A stretch of DNA of 64,000 nt from Nocardia gamkensis NBRC 108242. GTDB taxonomy: Bacteria; Actinomycetota; Actinomycetes; Mycobacteriales; Mycobacteriaceae. This document shows, in pieces, positions 1-8,587 of this stretch. The stretch covers positions 93,232-157,231 of the forward strand of contig NZ_BDBM01000017.1 in the NCBI RefSeq assembly GCF_001612985.1. Direction: 5' to 3'. How positions within the stretch are numbered: position 1 is the first letter of the stretch; the number at the start of each line of letters is the position of its first letter. The translations under genes were made by a program, and so were the position numbers. Below the pieces are notes generated by a model. The model saw only the letters and a program-made list of their open reading frames with translations, was not told the origin of the DNA and did no database searches.

Positions 1-87
1 ATTCGCGGAATCGTCGCCGCACGCGGTGAGCGTGGCGGCCAGGAGCGCGAACGACAACGCGGCAGCGCTGAACATGCCCTTGCGCAT
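1..87 (-). CDS. lipoprotein, N-terminal part only (runs off the window)
   Basis: Only the first 29 codons are in the window. They read as a classical lipoprotein signal peptide: a basic start (MRKG), a hydrophobic stretch rich in Ala and Leu, then the lipobox LTAC with the cysteine at residue 23, followed by GDDS. The mature protein should be lipid-anchored on the outer face of the cytoplasmic membrane. Its function cannot be told because the rest lies left of position 1. The gene reads leftward, so 88-480 is its upstream region. Confidence 0.75.
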   Translation of the reverse strand, partial: MRKGMFSAAALSFALLAATLTACGDDSAN

Positions 88-480
88 GAGTGGGCCTTTC
101 ATCACCGGCCGGGACGATGTCCCCGCCGGTCGGAGTGGAACGAATGTTGTCCACAGCAACATATTGGACTGTGACCGAGCGCACAACAACTAATTTGTTG
201 TTCCGAATAACAATCTCGACACGCGCGCGTTTGCTCAGGTGGACGCCGATGCGGCCGGTGCGACGAAGGGCGTGAACAGGGACGTCGGCCGACGCCCGGG
301 ACCATGCCCGCGGACGCGGCGGGATCGCGCTCGCGCCGCGCCGCGCGCCGGACACACGGCAGGGTGGCAGCTATGCGAAACGGACCACCCAGGATCGGGC
401 GCATGACAGCGCTCCGGCACAGTACCCTTGGCGGTGAATCATGGCGCGGTAGCGACAGACTGGGATCCGGGAGGGGAACA
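88..480. other. 393-base intergenic region, divergent promoters expected
   Basis: No gene is supported here. It separates the leftward lipoprotein from the rightward type VII cluster. A stretch around 150-215 is clearly richer in A and T than its surroundings and holds the inverted repeat at 185-202. A perfect 12-base palindrome (CGTCGGCCGACG) lies at 283-294. No clear -35/-10 pair could be assigned. Confidence 0.5.
185..202. promoter_or_regulatory. inverted repeat AACAAC-N6-GTTGTT, possible operator
   Basis: Perfect 6-base arms around TAATTT, in the AT-rich part of the upstream region of the lipoprotein gene. The size and symmetry fit a dimeric repressor site, but a short repeat like this can arise by chance. 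Confidence 0.3.
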
Positions 481-804
481 GTGGACACGCTCAAGCTCGA
501 CCCGGCGGCGATGGCCGCCTACACCGCGATTGCGGACGCGGTGTCGAAACAATTGGCGTCGGCGGCCACGGTCGCCTCCGGCGCGGTGGATCCCGACCGG
601 CTGGCCGCCGATCTCGGCCTGGTGGGTGCGGAATTCGCGGCGCGCTTCTCGGCGGCCGTATCCGAACACGCGGAAGCGCTGTCGACCGCCGGACAACTGG
701 TCGGCGCCTACGGCCGGGTCCTGCGCGGTTACAGCGAGAACGCGCAGGAGGTCGACGCCGAAACGGCGGGCGCGATCACCCGTTCGGGGGAGGCACTGGC
801 ATGA
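481..804 (+). CDS. type VII secretion (ESX)-associated small helical protein
   Basis: A 107-residue protein made almost wholly of Ala-rich amphipathic helix, with a GTG start giving VDTLKLDP. Size and composition resemble the EspC/DUF2580 group of ESX-secreted proteins, which form helical hairpins and are exported with a partner. I see neither a canonical WxG turn nor an obvious YxxxD/E export signal at the C-terminus, so the family call is by general likeness. It is the first gene of three: its stop overlaps the next start (ATGA). The set probably encodes a small secreted helical protein, a larger helical/Pro-rich partner and a membrane-anchored protein. Confidence 0.6.
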   Translation: MDTLKLDPAAMAAYTAIADAVSKQLASAATVASGAVDPDRLAADLGLVGAEFAARFSAAVSEHAEALSTAGQLVGAYGRVLRGYSENAQEVDAETAGAITRSGEALA

Positions 805-2129
805 GAAGCCTTATGGGACTGCGGAAACGGGCGCACACCACCCAGCCCGCCGCCGAGACCACCCGGCCGTCGAGCACCGAGCCGGGGGCCGACCCGCCGA
901 TCGTGGCCGCGCTGGTCCGCCCGCTACTGACGCTGCGCTCCTCGCTCGGCACCGGCGTCGGGGTGCCCAGCGCCGCCGCGACCGGGGCGCTCTCGGCCGC
1001 CTCCACCCAGGTGGCGGACACCGAGGGCCCGCACCGCGAAGGCCTGCATGCGCTGGAGTCCACCTGGACCTCCCGCGCCGCCGACAGCGCGGTGCCCGCG
1101 ATGCGCACCACGCAGACCCAGATCGGGGACATCTCCGATCGGGGCCCCGCCTACCTGTCCGTCCTCGCCGACGCGCACGCCACCTCGGGACGGGCGGCGC
1201 GGCAGGTCGACCAGATCATCGCCGACTTCCGGCGCGACGCACGGGAGATCTTGGACAACTCGACCTCCGCGCCGGAGACCGACGCGGTCATCGCGCGCGC
1301 CACCCAGGCGCTGCGCGACGCGCTCACCACCGTGACGGCCGCGCGCACCGAAATGGACGACCACACCAGGAGACTCGACGAGATGGGACCGCTCACGGTC
1401 ACCGCACCGTCCGGCGTCTCCCACGGACAGGGACAGGCCGTCTACCCCGGTAACTCCGGGCAGGTCGTACCCGGCGCCACCACGCCCGGCGCCACGACGC
1501 CGGCCACTACGACGCCCATGGATCCGGCCATGGCCGCGCAGCTCCAATTGCAGCAGCAGCTGATCTCCGCGGGGGTGGACCTCGGCACCACGGCCATCAA
1601 CGCGGGCGTCGACATCGGCACGCACATCATCGACAAGATCGCCGAAGTCGGCATCCACGGCATCGACACCGTCGCGGCCGCCGCGGACAAGGCGATCCCG
1701 GAACTGATCAACCCGGGCTCGACCACCAACTCCGGTACCTCCGGCACGAATGGCGACGACTCGAAGAATTCCTCGAAGCTGTTCGACTTCGGCGGGTCGC
1801 AGGAGCACAAGCCGTCGACCGGGCCCGGTTCGGTGATCCCGCCCGGCAATTCCGCGCCCGCCGCGCGGGCGGACGTGCCGAAGCCGGAGAGCAAGCCGGC
1901 GCCCGCCGTCGCGCCGCCCGGTGACGCCACGCCGCCGACGCCTGCGGGCAGCCCGGACCGCCCCGTTCATCCCGGCCCGACCGGCGGCATGGTGCTGCCG
2001 CCTGCTCCGCCGCCGGGCGGCGAGGACCACGAGCACAAGCCGCGCGACGGACAGCTCGGCGTGACCATCCCGTCCGCTGTGACAGCGATCGTACCGGTGC
2101 TGGGCGAATTCGACGATGACACCCCCTGA
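801..2129 (+). CDS. Ala/Pro-rich type VII secretion-associated protein
   Basis: A 442-residue protein. After a short basic start, residues about 30-190 are Ala-rich helix, including a WTS turn near residue 91 that recalls WxG-like hairpins. Then comes a low-complexity Pro/Thr stretch (repeats of PGATT near 220), a second helical piece rich in Ile, Gly and Asp (about 245-300), and a long Pro/Gly/Ala tail. No signal peptide or membrane segment is visible. The layout, a helical head with a disordered Pro-rich tail, is common for ESX substrates in Nocardia and mycobacteria. It overlaps both neighbours, so the three genes are almost certainly co-transcribed. The exact family is not recognised. Confidence 0.6.
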   Translation: MRSLMGLRKRAHTTQPAAETTRPSSTEPGADPPIVAALVRPLLTLRSSLGTGVGVPSAAATGALSAASTQVADTEGPHREGLHALESTWTSRAADSAVPAMRTTQTQIGDISDRGPAYLSVLADAHATSGRAARQVDQIIADFRRDAREILDNSTSAPETDAVIARATQALRDALTTVTAARTEMDDHTRRLDEMGPLTVTAPSGVSHGQGQAVYPGNSGQVVPGATTPGATTPATTTPMDPAMAAQLQLQQQLISAGVDLGTTAINAGVDIGTHIIDKIAEVGIHGIDTVAAAADKAIPELINPGSTTNSGTSGTNGDDSKNSSKLFDFGGSQEHKPSTGPGSVIPPGNSAPAARADVPKPESKPAPAVAPPGDATPPTPAGSPDRPVHPGPTGGMVLPPAPPPGGEDHEHKPRDGQLGVTIPSAVTAIVPVLGEFDDDTP

Positions 2130-3108
2130 CCGGGAACATCCCAGTCAGGACGCGGGCCAGGCCAATCCGTTCGACACGGGTCTGCCGATGCTGCGCATTC
2201 CCGCGAGCAAGCCGTCGAAGCGACGGCGTTCACCCGGACGCCGCAAGCAGATTCGTCGACGGGAGCCGGAGTACGAGCCCGCGGAACCGCCGCGCCCTCC
2301 GGAACAACAGAGTGTCCGTCCGCGCCTCGGCGAGTGGGAGCAATGGCTCGAACCCGCGCCACCGGCCGCGCGAGTGCCGCAACCGGTGGCCGCGCAGCAG
2401 CGCCCCGCGTCCGCGGAGCCGGAGCCGGTCGAGTCCGAGGACGGCCCCGTCACGACGCCCGGGATCGTCAATCGCTCCGGAATCCATCCCGGCACCCCGG
2501 TGCGCCATCCTCGGCGCACCGATCAACAGCGCGGCAACCGCTCACTGACGGTCTTGATCGTGCTCGGCATCGTGGTCGCCACCGTCTCCATCGGCCTGGC
2601 CATGATCTACGGTTCCGACGCGAATTCGCGCAAAGTGGCGGCGACGCAGCCACCGCGTGCGGCCGGGCCCGCCCCGACCACCTCGGCATCCACCTCACGC
2701 GTCAAGCCCCCGTGGGCGATCGCCACGCTGGGATGTGAGCAGAAGCGCACCGCCGACGTCGTTTCCGGCACCGATCCGGGCGGCACCGGCAACGGCCCCG
2801 ACGCGATCTTCGCCTTCGAGTACGCCTATTACGCCGAACGGTCCGGGTACCGGGCCCGCGCCGTGGTGGCCCCCGACGCGGCGGTCTCGCCCGCCGATCA
2901 GATCCAGCGCGGCATCAACCAGGTGCCTGCGGGCACCCGCTACTGTGTCGAGATCTCCCGGGCCGGAGACGGCCCGGACGGCCAAGCGCGGTGGCAAGTC
3001 CGGTTGACACAGCAGTTCCCGGACGAAGAGCCGAACACCTTCACCCAGTTCATCACCACCCGCACCGGAACCGATCAAACGCTGATCACCGGGATCACGG
3101 CAGGCTGA
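2116..3108 (+). CDS. single-pass membrane protein of the type VII-associated cluster
   Basis: A 330-residue protein. About 140 cytoplasmic residues are rich in Arg, Pro and Glu with a basic patch (KRRRSPGRRKQIRRRE). One transmembrane helix follows at about 144-165 (LTVLIVLGIVVATVSIGLAM), then an extracytoplasmic domain of about 165 residues containing two cysteines (LGCEQK and RYCVEI) that could form a disulfide. Such proteins with a disordered cytoplasmic tail often accompany ESX substrate genes in Nocardia. The start overlaps the end of the previous gene by 14 bases, so translational coupling is likely. The function is not established. Confidence 0.6.
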   Translation: MTPPDREHPSQDAGQANPFDTGLPMLRIPASKPSKRRRSPGRRKQIRRREPEYEPAEPPRPPEQQSVRPRLGEWEQWLEPAPPAARVPQPVAAQQRPASAEPEPVESEDGPVTTPGIVNRSGIHPGTPVRHPRRTDQQRGNRSLTVLIVLGIVVATVSIGLAMIYGSDANSRKVAATQPPRAAGPAPTTSASTSRVKPPWAIATLGCEQKRTADVVSGTDPGGTGNGPDAIFAFEYAYYAERSGYRARAVVAPDAAVSPADQIQRGINQVPAGTRYCVEISRAGDGPDGQARWQVRLTQQFPDEEPNTFTQFITTRTGTDQTLITGITAG

Positions 3109-3166
3109 CCTCTCCGCGCGGCGTGAATTGGCTACCGCGCCGGTACGAACCGCGCACCGGCTCCGC

Positions 3167-3577
3167 TCAGCGCGGCGTCAGCTTGACGACCGGAATCACC
3201 CGGTCGGTCTTCTCCTGGTACTCGGCGAAGCCGGGCATCACCTCGACCATCGCGGCGTAGAGGCGATCGCGCTCCGGCCCTTCGGTGATCGGAGTCGCCG
3301 TCGCCTCGAGGGTTTCGGTGCCGATCTCGAGGGTGACCGTCGGATTGACGCGCACGTTGTGAAACCAGTCCGGATTGGTCGGAGCGCCCGCTTTGGAGGC
3401 GATGACCACGATGTCGTCGCCGTCGCGGATGAACGCGAGCGGATTGGTGCGCGGAAGACCGGATTTGGCGCCGATGCTGGTGAGCAGCAGCAGCTCGCGG
3501 CCCTCGAAGGGGCCGCCGACCTTGCCCTGGTTGGCGCGGAATTCTTCGATGATCTGGGTGTTCCAGTCGCCTGCCAT
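3167..3577 (-). CDS. nitroreductase family deazaflavin-dependent oxidoreductase
   Basis: A 136-residue split-barrel protein of the Ddn/DUF385 family, whose members use coenzyme F420 (some bind FMN). Family landmarks seen are LLLTSIGAKSGLPRTNPL (the phosphate-binding region), IVVIASKAG, a PDWFHNV motif, and the C-terminal FAEYQEKTDRVIPVV. Length is normal. Known relatives reduce nitroaromatics or quinones, but the substrate cannot be told from sequence. It is a single gene facing the type VII cluster end to end (58 bases apart). A second, more distant member is at 18,113-18,508. Confidence 0.85.
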   Translation of the reverse strand: MAGDWNTQIIEEFRANQGKVGGPFEGRELLLLTSIGAKSGLPRTNPLAFIRDGDDIVVIASKAGAPTNPDWFHNVRVNPTVTLEIGTETLEATATPITEGPERDRLYAAMVEVMPGFAEYQEKTDRVIPVVKLTPR

Positions 3578-3690
3578 GACTTGTCTCTCCTGCGGAGTCG
3601 GGTGCGCCGGGTCGTCGCGAGCCTACCCAGGACGGCGGCCCCGGGCCGAACTAACGGCCAACCAACAGCGGCAGGGGGCACGATGACGGG

Positions 3691-4347
3691 GTGCGGGTGC
3701 TTGTTGTCGAGGACGAGACATTGCTGGCCGACGCGATCGCCGACGGGTTGCGCCGACATGCCATGGCGGTCGACGTGGTGTACGACGGCGCGGCGGCGCT
3801 GGAGCGTACCGGCGTCAACGACTACGACGTGGTGGTACTCGATCGGGATCTACCCGGGGTCTCCGGTGACACGGTGTGCGGCACGCTCACCGCGTCCGGC
3901 GGCTCGGCCCGGATCCTGATGCTCACAGCGGCGAGCGCCGTGGCCGAACGGGTAGCGGGTCTGGGACTGGGCGCCGACGACTACCTGACGAAACCGTTCG
4001 CGTTCGCCGAGCTGGTCGCCCGTATCCAGGCGCTCGGGCGCCGGGCGCGCAGCGCCGCTCCCCCGGTGCTGGAGCGCTCCGGCATCCGGCTCGACCCGCA
4101 CCGGTTCTCCGTCACCAGGAACGGCGCACCGGTCACGCTGTCGCGCAAGGAGTTCGCGGTGCTGGCCGAGCTGCTGCGCGCGGACGGCGGCGTGGTCTCG
4201 GCCGAGCAGCTGCTGGAGAAGGCCTGGGACGAGCACATCGACCCGTTCACCGGCGTCGTGCGGTACACGATCATGAACGTGCGGCGGAAGCTGGGCGAGC
4301 CGCGGGTGATCGAGACCGAGCCCGGCGTGGGGTACCGGATCCGATGA
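3691..4347 (+). CDS. OmpR/PhoB-type response regulator
   Basis: 218 residues, GTG start (M/V RVLVVEDE). The receiver domain spans about 1-115, with acidic EDE at 7-9, the phospho-acceptor Asp51 in VVVLDRDLPG and the conserved Lys in DYLTKPF. A winged-helix DNA-binding domain follows (about 125-218), ending in the typical GVGYRIR. It is partnered with the next gene, whose ATG overlaps this stop (ATGA), so the two form a two-component system. The signal sensed is unknown. The divergent nitroreductase-like gene is 113 bases away. Confidence 0.93.
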   Translation: MRVLVVEDETLLADAIADGLRRHAMAVDVVYDGAAALERTGVNDYDVVVLDRDLPGVSGDTVCGTLTASGGSARILMLTAASAVAERVAGLGLGADDYLTKPFAFAELVARIQALGRRARSAAPPVLERSGIRLDPHRFSVTRNGAPVTLSRKEFAVLAELLRADGGVVSAEQLLEKAWDEHIDPFTGVVRYTIMNVRRKLGEPRVIETEPGVGYRIR

Positions 4348-5507
4348 GCGGGCGCACGATCCGGCTGCGGCTCACCCTGCTGTACGCGACGGCGTTCTTC
4401 CTGGCCGGTGCGGTACTCATCGCGTTGATGTACTTCTACCTGAACCAGTCGCTGGAGCGACGGCCCGGCGGCGGCGCCCAGCAGGTGGTACGGGAGTATC
4501 TGCTCGAACGGGCCGAGCGGAACCGGGCGCCCGTCTCCACGGAGTTGTTCAAAGCGCTGACCGAGCAGGCCCAGCGGAATCGGCGGGACACCTTGCGCGC
4601 CATGCTGGTCTGGTCGCTGGTATCGCTCGGCGCGGTGGGGATCGCCGCGGGCGGATTCGGCTGGTTGCTGGCCGGACGCGCCCTGCATCCCTTGCAGCGC
4701 ATCACCGCGACCGCGCGGCGAGTCGCCGATACCAGCCTGCACGAGCGCATCGCCCTCGACGGTCCGCAGGACGAGATCAAGGATCTGGCCGACACGTTCG
4801 ACGCGATGCTCGAGCGCCTGGACCGGGCCTTCGACGGACAGCGCCGGTTCGTGGCGAACGCCTCCCACGAGCTGCGCACACCGCTGACCATCAACCGGAC
4901 GCTGATCGAAGTGGCGTTGGAAGACCCCGGCGTTCCCGAGTCCACCCGCCGGCTCGGCGCCACGCTCTTGGAGGTCAACCGCAGGCACGAACGGCTCATC
5001 GACGGCCTTCTGGTGCTGGCGACCAGCGAACAGCGGCTGACCGAACACCGTCGCATCGATGTCGCCGACATCGCCGCCGACGCGGTCGGAACATGCGCCG
5101 CGCGGCCGGGGGCCGAGATCTCCGCCGATCTCGAACCCGCGACTGTGCTCGGAGATCCGCTCCTGCTGGAACGCCTCGTGCTCAATCTGCTGGACAACGC
5201 ACTGCGCTATAACCTCCCCGAACACGGCTGGGTGGCGATCCGGTCCCGAGCGATCGGCGACCGCGCCGTGCTCACCGTGGAGAACAGCGGTGCGCCGGTC
5301 CCCGCGTTCGAGGTCGAGAGCCTCTTCGAACCGTTCCGCCGACTCTCCACCACCGAACGCTTGGCCGATTCCGGCGCACGCGGCGCCGGGCTCGGCCTGT
5401 CGATCGTGCGCTCCGTCGCGCAGGCCCACGGGGGCACGGTTCGTGCGGCGGCGCGTGCGGACGGCGGTCTCGCGGTCACCGTCGAATTCCCGCGCGCCCA
5501 GGGATGA
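4344..5507 (+). CDS. two-component sensor histidine kinase
   Basis: 387 residues; the start overlaps the regulator stop. Transmembrane helices at about 10-33 and 88-110 flank a short extracytoplasmic loop of about 55 residues, so any sensing domain is very small. HAMP spans about 111-163. The H-box is NASHELRTPL with His175, followed by N-box NLLDNALRYN and G-box GAGLGLSIV. All ATP-binding motifs are intact, so it should be an active kinase that phosphorylates the regulator encoded just upstream. A 26-base palindrome 8 bases after the stop is its likely terminator. Confidence 0.93.
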   Translation: MSGRTIRLRLTLLYATAFFLAGAVLIALMYFYLNQSLERRPGGGAQQVVREYLLERAERNRAPVSTELFKALTEQAQRNRRDTLRAMLVWSLVSLGAVGIAAGGFGWLLAGRALHPLQRITATARRVADTSLHERIALDGPQDEIKDLADTFDAMLERLDRAFDGQRRFVANASHELRTPLTINRTLIEVALEDPGVPESTRRLGATLLEVNRRHERLIDGLLVLATSEQRLTEHRRIDVADIAADAVGTCAARPGAEISADLEPATVLGDPLLLERLVLNLLDNALRYNLPEHGWVAIRSRAIGDRAVLTVENSGAPVPAFEVESLFEPFRRLSTTERLADSGARGAGLGLSIVRSVAQAHGGTVRAAARADGGLAVTVEFPRAQG

Positions 5508-5515
5508 CGCACCGC

Positions 5516-5541
5516 CCGGGGTCGCGTCGACGCGACCCCGG
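5516..5541 (+). terminator. perfect 26-base palindrome after the two-component operon
   Basis: Arms 5516-5528 and 5529-5541 are exact reverse complements (CCGGGGTCGCGTC / GACGCGACCCCGG). It lies 8 bases past the kinase stop. There is no T-run, which is usual for actinobacterial hairpin terminators. Confidence 0.65.
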
Positions 5542-5591
5542 CGCGGCTACCCGAGGGGTACGGGCGAGTCCGACACCTCGCCCGTCCTGGC

Positions 5592-5969
5592 TCAGTAGTT
5601 GTGGCAGGTCTCGGCGAGGACGCGCATCTTGTCGCGGTGCTCCTGCGCCTGCGGCGAGTCGCGGCGCTCCTCGAGCCTGCCCTTGGCCTCCGGGTGCTTG
5701 TCCAGGAACTCCCGAGCACGCTGCTTGCGCTGCTCGACCGGGAGACTCAGGAACTCCTGCAACTTCGCCTTGCGGTCGGGATGCGCGTCGAGCCGGGCGG
5801 CGAGATCGGGGAACTGGGCGTGGACGGCGGCATCGAGCTGGGCGAAGCTGCAAGTTGTTTCGAGCAGTCCACCCGGCCGCGGCTGCGCGGAGGCGGTCGC
5901 CGGAACCAGCAGCGCACCCGCGGCGAGCAGACCGCCGAGAGCGAGGGTGGCTCGAACGATTCTCGTCAT
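5592..5969 (-). CDS. hemophore-related secreted protein (Rv0203/Rv1174c-like family)
   Basis: 125 residues. A Sec signal peptide (about 1-28, ending ATASAQP) precedes a small helical domain with two cysteines, one early (TTCSFAQLDAAV) and one at the very end (ETCHNY). These match the mycobacterial heme-binding hemophore-like family. Such proteins bind heme outside the cell and pass it to MmpL-type transporters. No transporter gene is adjacent here. It is a single gene, divergent from the DUF1460 gene. Assignment is from the cysteine spacing, the helical pattern and the terminal Tyr. Confidence 0.8.
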   Translation of the reverse strand: MTRIVRATLALGGLLAAGALLVPATASAQPRPGGLLETTCSFAQLDAAVHAQFPDLAARLDAHPDRKAKLQEFLSLPVEQRKQRAREFLDKHPEAKGRLEERRDSPQAQEHRDKMRVLAETCHNY

Positions 5970-6146
5970 GTCGGATATCCCTTTCGGTTGGACGTTCGGG
6001 TCGCTGCGACGCGGCCCGGCGTTCAGTCCATCAGGAAGGGTGTTTGGACGGCGCTAGGCGATGATGCCCCCCGCGCGCCCGCCGCCGGGCTACCGTGGGG
6101 GTCGCTGTTGTGTCCCGATCGGCTGATCACCGCTGCTGGAGGCGTC

Positions 6147-6956
6147 TTGCGCACCATCGCTCGTGTACTGCTCGTTCTCGCGGCCCTCGTCTGCGCCGCG
6201 GTGTCGACACCGCCCGCGCTCGCCGCCCCGGACGCCGTGCGGCTCGACGATTTCACCGCGCGCAAGCTCGACGAAGTGCTGTCGTTGCGCGCTCAGGCAC
6301 CCGCTTCGGCGAGTAAGGCCGAATTGATCGAGCTGCTGTCGCGTCCGTTCCTCGGCACGCCCTACGGCGCGAACATGCTGGTCGGGTCGGCGACCCAGCC
6401 CGAACAGCTGGTCATCGACTTCCGCAGGGTGGACTGCTTCACCTACCTCGATTACGTCGAGGCGCTCAGCAGATCCGCCGACCGCGACCAGTTCACCAGG
6501 AACCTGATCGAGACGCGTTACGCCGATGGCCGAGTCGATTTCCGGCAGCGCAAACACTTCTTCACCGACTGGGCGCACACCACCGGAGTCGCGGCCGGCG
6601 ACGTCACGGCGGCGGTGAGCCCCGCGGCGGTGACCGTCACCAAGCACCTCAACGCGAAAGCCGACGGCGGCAACTACCTTCCCGGGCTCCCCGTGGTCGA
6701 TCGCGCGATCACCTACATTCCCGGCGCGGCCGTCGACCAGAGCGTCGTGAACGGGCTGCGCACCGGCGACTACATCGGCGCCTACACCGACCAGCCGGGC
6801 TTGGACGTCACCCACGTCGGCATCTTCGTCATGACCGCCGCGGGGCCGGTCTTCCGCAACGCGTCCTCGCTCGCGGGCAACGACAAAGTGGTGGACTCGC
6901 CCTTCACCGAGTACGTGCGGTCCACGCCGGGCATCGTCGTCCTCCGCGCGCTATAG
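6147..6956 (+). CDS. secreted DUF1460 family protein (amidase-like fold)
   Basis: 269 residues from a TTG start chosen because CTGGAGG sits just upstream and because it gives a clean signal peptide (LRTIARVLLVLAALV...PALAAP). The open frame continues upstream but that part looks non-coding. DUF1460 proteins have an NlpC/P60-like fold related to N-acetylmuramoyl-L-alanine amidases. The probable catalytic Cys is in RVDCFTYLDYVEAL and the His in VTHVGIFV. It should act in the cell envelope. It starts divergently from the hemophore gene, with 177 bases between. Confidence 0.8.
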   Translation: MRTIARVLLVLAALVCAAVSTPPALAAPDAVRLDDFTARKLDEVLSLRAQAPASASKAELIELLSRPFLGTPYGANMLVGSATQPEQLVIDFRRVDCFTYLDYVEALSRSADRDQFTRNLIETRYADGRVDFRQRKHFFTDWAHTTGVAAGDVTAAVSPAAVTVTKHLNAKADGGNYLPGLPVVDRAITYIPGAAVDQSVVNGLRTGDYIGAYTDQPGLDVTHVGIFVMTAAGPVFRNASSLAGNDKVVDSPFTEYVRSTPGIVVLRAL

Positions 6957-7011
6957 GTCGCCTCGGCGCGGAATAGGTCGCCTCGGCGCGGAATAGGTCG
7001 CCTCCGCCGAG
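6953..7011. repeat. tandem 20-base repeat, 2.6 copies, with a weak terminator hairpin
   Basis: The unit ATAGGTCGCCTCGGCGCGGA occurs at 6953-6972 and 6973-6992; a third copy starts at 6993 and diverges after 12 bases. The first copy contains the TAG stop of the DUF1460 gene. CTCGGCG at 6982-6988 can pair with CGCCGAG at 7005-7011, so the array may end transcripts from both converging genes. Confidence 0.7.
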
Positions 7012-8517
7012 CTAGGAAACGGGCACCGGCGGCCGGACCGCCGATTTCGGCGTGCCGGTGAGCGTCTTGTCCAAGTCCGTGCGCAGGGTGGTCGCCGAGT
7101 CGAGCAGGTAGTTCTGCCGCACCTTCCACGGATGACGGTCGCCTTGGCGGGGGAAGTCGCCGATGGAGCGCTGGATGTAGCCGGAGGCCAGATCCAGCAG
7201 CGGGTGTTCGCCGAGTTCGCCCCGCGGCTCGGGCACCACGGCAGCGTAGCCCTTGCGGTCCATGTGATTGAGCACTTTGCAGATCAACCGAGAGGTGAGA
7301 TCGGCGCGCAGGGTCCACGAGGCGTTGGTGTATCCGATGCACACGGCGAAGTTGGGGACGCCGGTGAGCATGGTCCCCTGCCAGACGAACTGGTCGGACA
7401 ACTCCACTCGCGCGCCGTCGACGCTGGGCGTGATGCCGCCGAAGGCCAGCAGTTGCAGCCCGGTAGCGGTGATCACGACGTCCGCGTCGAGCACCCGGCC
7501 GGACGTCAGCCGGATGCCTTCCGGCACGAACGTGTCGATGTGGTCGGTGACGACCTCGGCCTTGCCCTTCTTCATCGCCTTGAAGAAGTCCGCGTCCGGG
7601 ACGGCGCACAGCCGCTGGTCCCAGGGGTTGTAGCTGGGTGTGAAGTGCTCGGCGACGGCCCGGTCGTCCTTCAGGATGCGGGTGGTGAGACCGGTGAGCA
7701 GCTTGCGCGCCGCTTCCGGACGGCGCCGGCAGTACTGGTAGAAGCCGATGCCGAACAGGATGTTCTTGGTTCGGATCAGGCGGTGCGCGGGCCGCGGCGG
7801 CAGCAGCTCGCGGATCTTGTCGGCCACTTTGTCCCGGCCCGGAACGGCGCTGATCCAGGTCGGCGACCGTTGCAGCATCGTCACCAGTTGCGCTTGCTCC
7901 GCCATGGCCGGGACCAGCGTGACCGCGGTGGCGCCGCTGCCGATCACCACGACGCGCTTGCCGCGATAGTCGAAGTCCTCGGGCCAGAACTGCGGGTGCA
8001 CCACTTCGCCCGCGAACGACGAGATGCCGGGGAACGCCGGCGCGTAGGGCCGGTCGTAGTCGTAGTACCCGGCGCAGGCGTAGAGGAAGCCACAGGTGAG
8101 CGTGCGCGTCTCGGTGGCACCCGACTCGTCGCGCTGCTCGAGGGTCAGCGTCCAGCGCGCGGCGCCGCTGTCCCAGTCGGCGGCGATCACCTTGGTGCGG
8201 TAGCGGATGTGCCGGTCGATGCCGTGCTCGGTCGCGGTCTCGGTGATGTAGCGCAGGATCGACGGACCGTCGGCGATCGACTTGGCGTCACGCCACGGCT
8301 TGAACGGGTAGCCGAGGGTGAACATGTCCGAGTCCGATCGGATGCCCGGGTATTTGAACAGGTCCCAGGTGCCGCCCAGGGTGTCGCGCGCCTCCAGGAT
8401 GGCGTAGGTCTTGCCGCGGCACTCGGTCTGCAGCCGGTAGGCCGCGCCGATGCCGGATAGTCCGGCGCCGACGATCACGACATCGAGGTGGTCCGGTGCT
8501 GCGGCGGCTTCGGTCAT
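7012..8517 (-). CDS. flavin-containing (Baeyer-Villiger type) monooxygenase, MymA/EthA-like
   Basis: 501 residues. FAD Rossmann motif GAGLSG at 17-22, NADPH Rossmann motif GSGATA at 193-198, and between them the Baeyer-Villiger fingerprint F-x-G-x3-H-x3-W-P at 168-179 (FAGEVVHPQFWP). It should oxidise ketones, sulfides or similar substrates using NADPH and O2. The ATG at 8517 is chosen because the Rossmann fold begins 12 residues later. A divergent AraC regulator starts 70 bases away. This is the arrangement of VirS/MymA in M. tuberculosis, where MymA is a related enzyme tied to cell-envelope lipid changes under acid stress. Confidence 0.9.
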   Translation of the reverse strand: MTEAAAAPDHLDVVIVGAGLSGIGAAYRLQTECRGKTYAILEARDTLGGTWDLFKYPGIRSDSDMFTLGYPFKPWRDAKSIADGPSILRYITETATEHGIDRHIRYRTKVIAADWDSGAARWTLTLEQRDESGATETRTLTCGFLYACAGYYDYDRPYAPAFPGISSFAGEVVHPQFWPEDFDYRGKRVVVIGSGATAVTLVPAMAEQAQLVTMLQRSPTWISAVPGRDKVADKIRELLPPRPAHRLIRTKNILFGIGFYQYCRRRPEAARKLLTGLTTRILKDDRAVAEHFTPSYNPWDQRLCAVPDADFFKAMKKGKAEVVTDHIDTFVPEGIRLTSGRVLDADVVITATGLQLLAFGGITPSVDGARVELSDQFVWQGTMLTGVPNFAVCIGYTNASWTLRADLTSRLICKVLNHMDRKGYAAVVPEPRGELGEHPLLDLASGYIQRSIGDFPRQGDRHPWKVRQNYLLDSATTLRTDLDKTLTGTPKSAVRPPVPVS

Positions 8518-8587
8518 GTCTCCAGTGTGCGAGCCGAGCGCGGCCGCTTTCTTGACTTTGCGCGACAAGTATTTGATCCTCGACGAC
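8518..8587. promoter_or_regulatory. shared divergent promoter region of the monooxygenase / AraC pair
   Basis: 70 bases separate two divergent starts. CTTG...CAAG at 8551-8569 forms an imperfect inverted repeat in the middle, and TTGACT at 8552-8557 could serve as a -35 box. The AraC protein is the likely binder. This is inferred from the arrangement. Confidence 0.4.

Noticed and set aside
5601..6146. N-terminal extension of the DUF1460 frame over the hemophore gene
   Set aside because: It overlaps the well-supported hemophore on the opposite strand and would bury the signal peptide; the TTG at 6,147 with its ribosome site is preferred.
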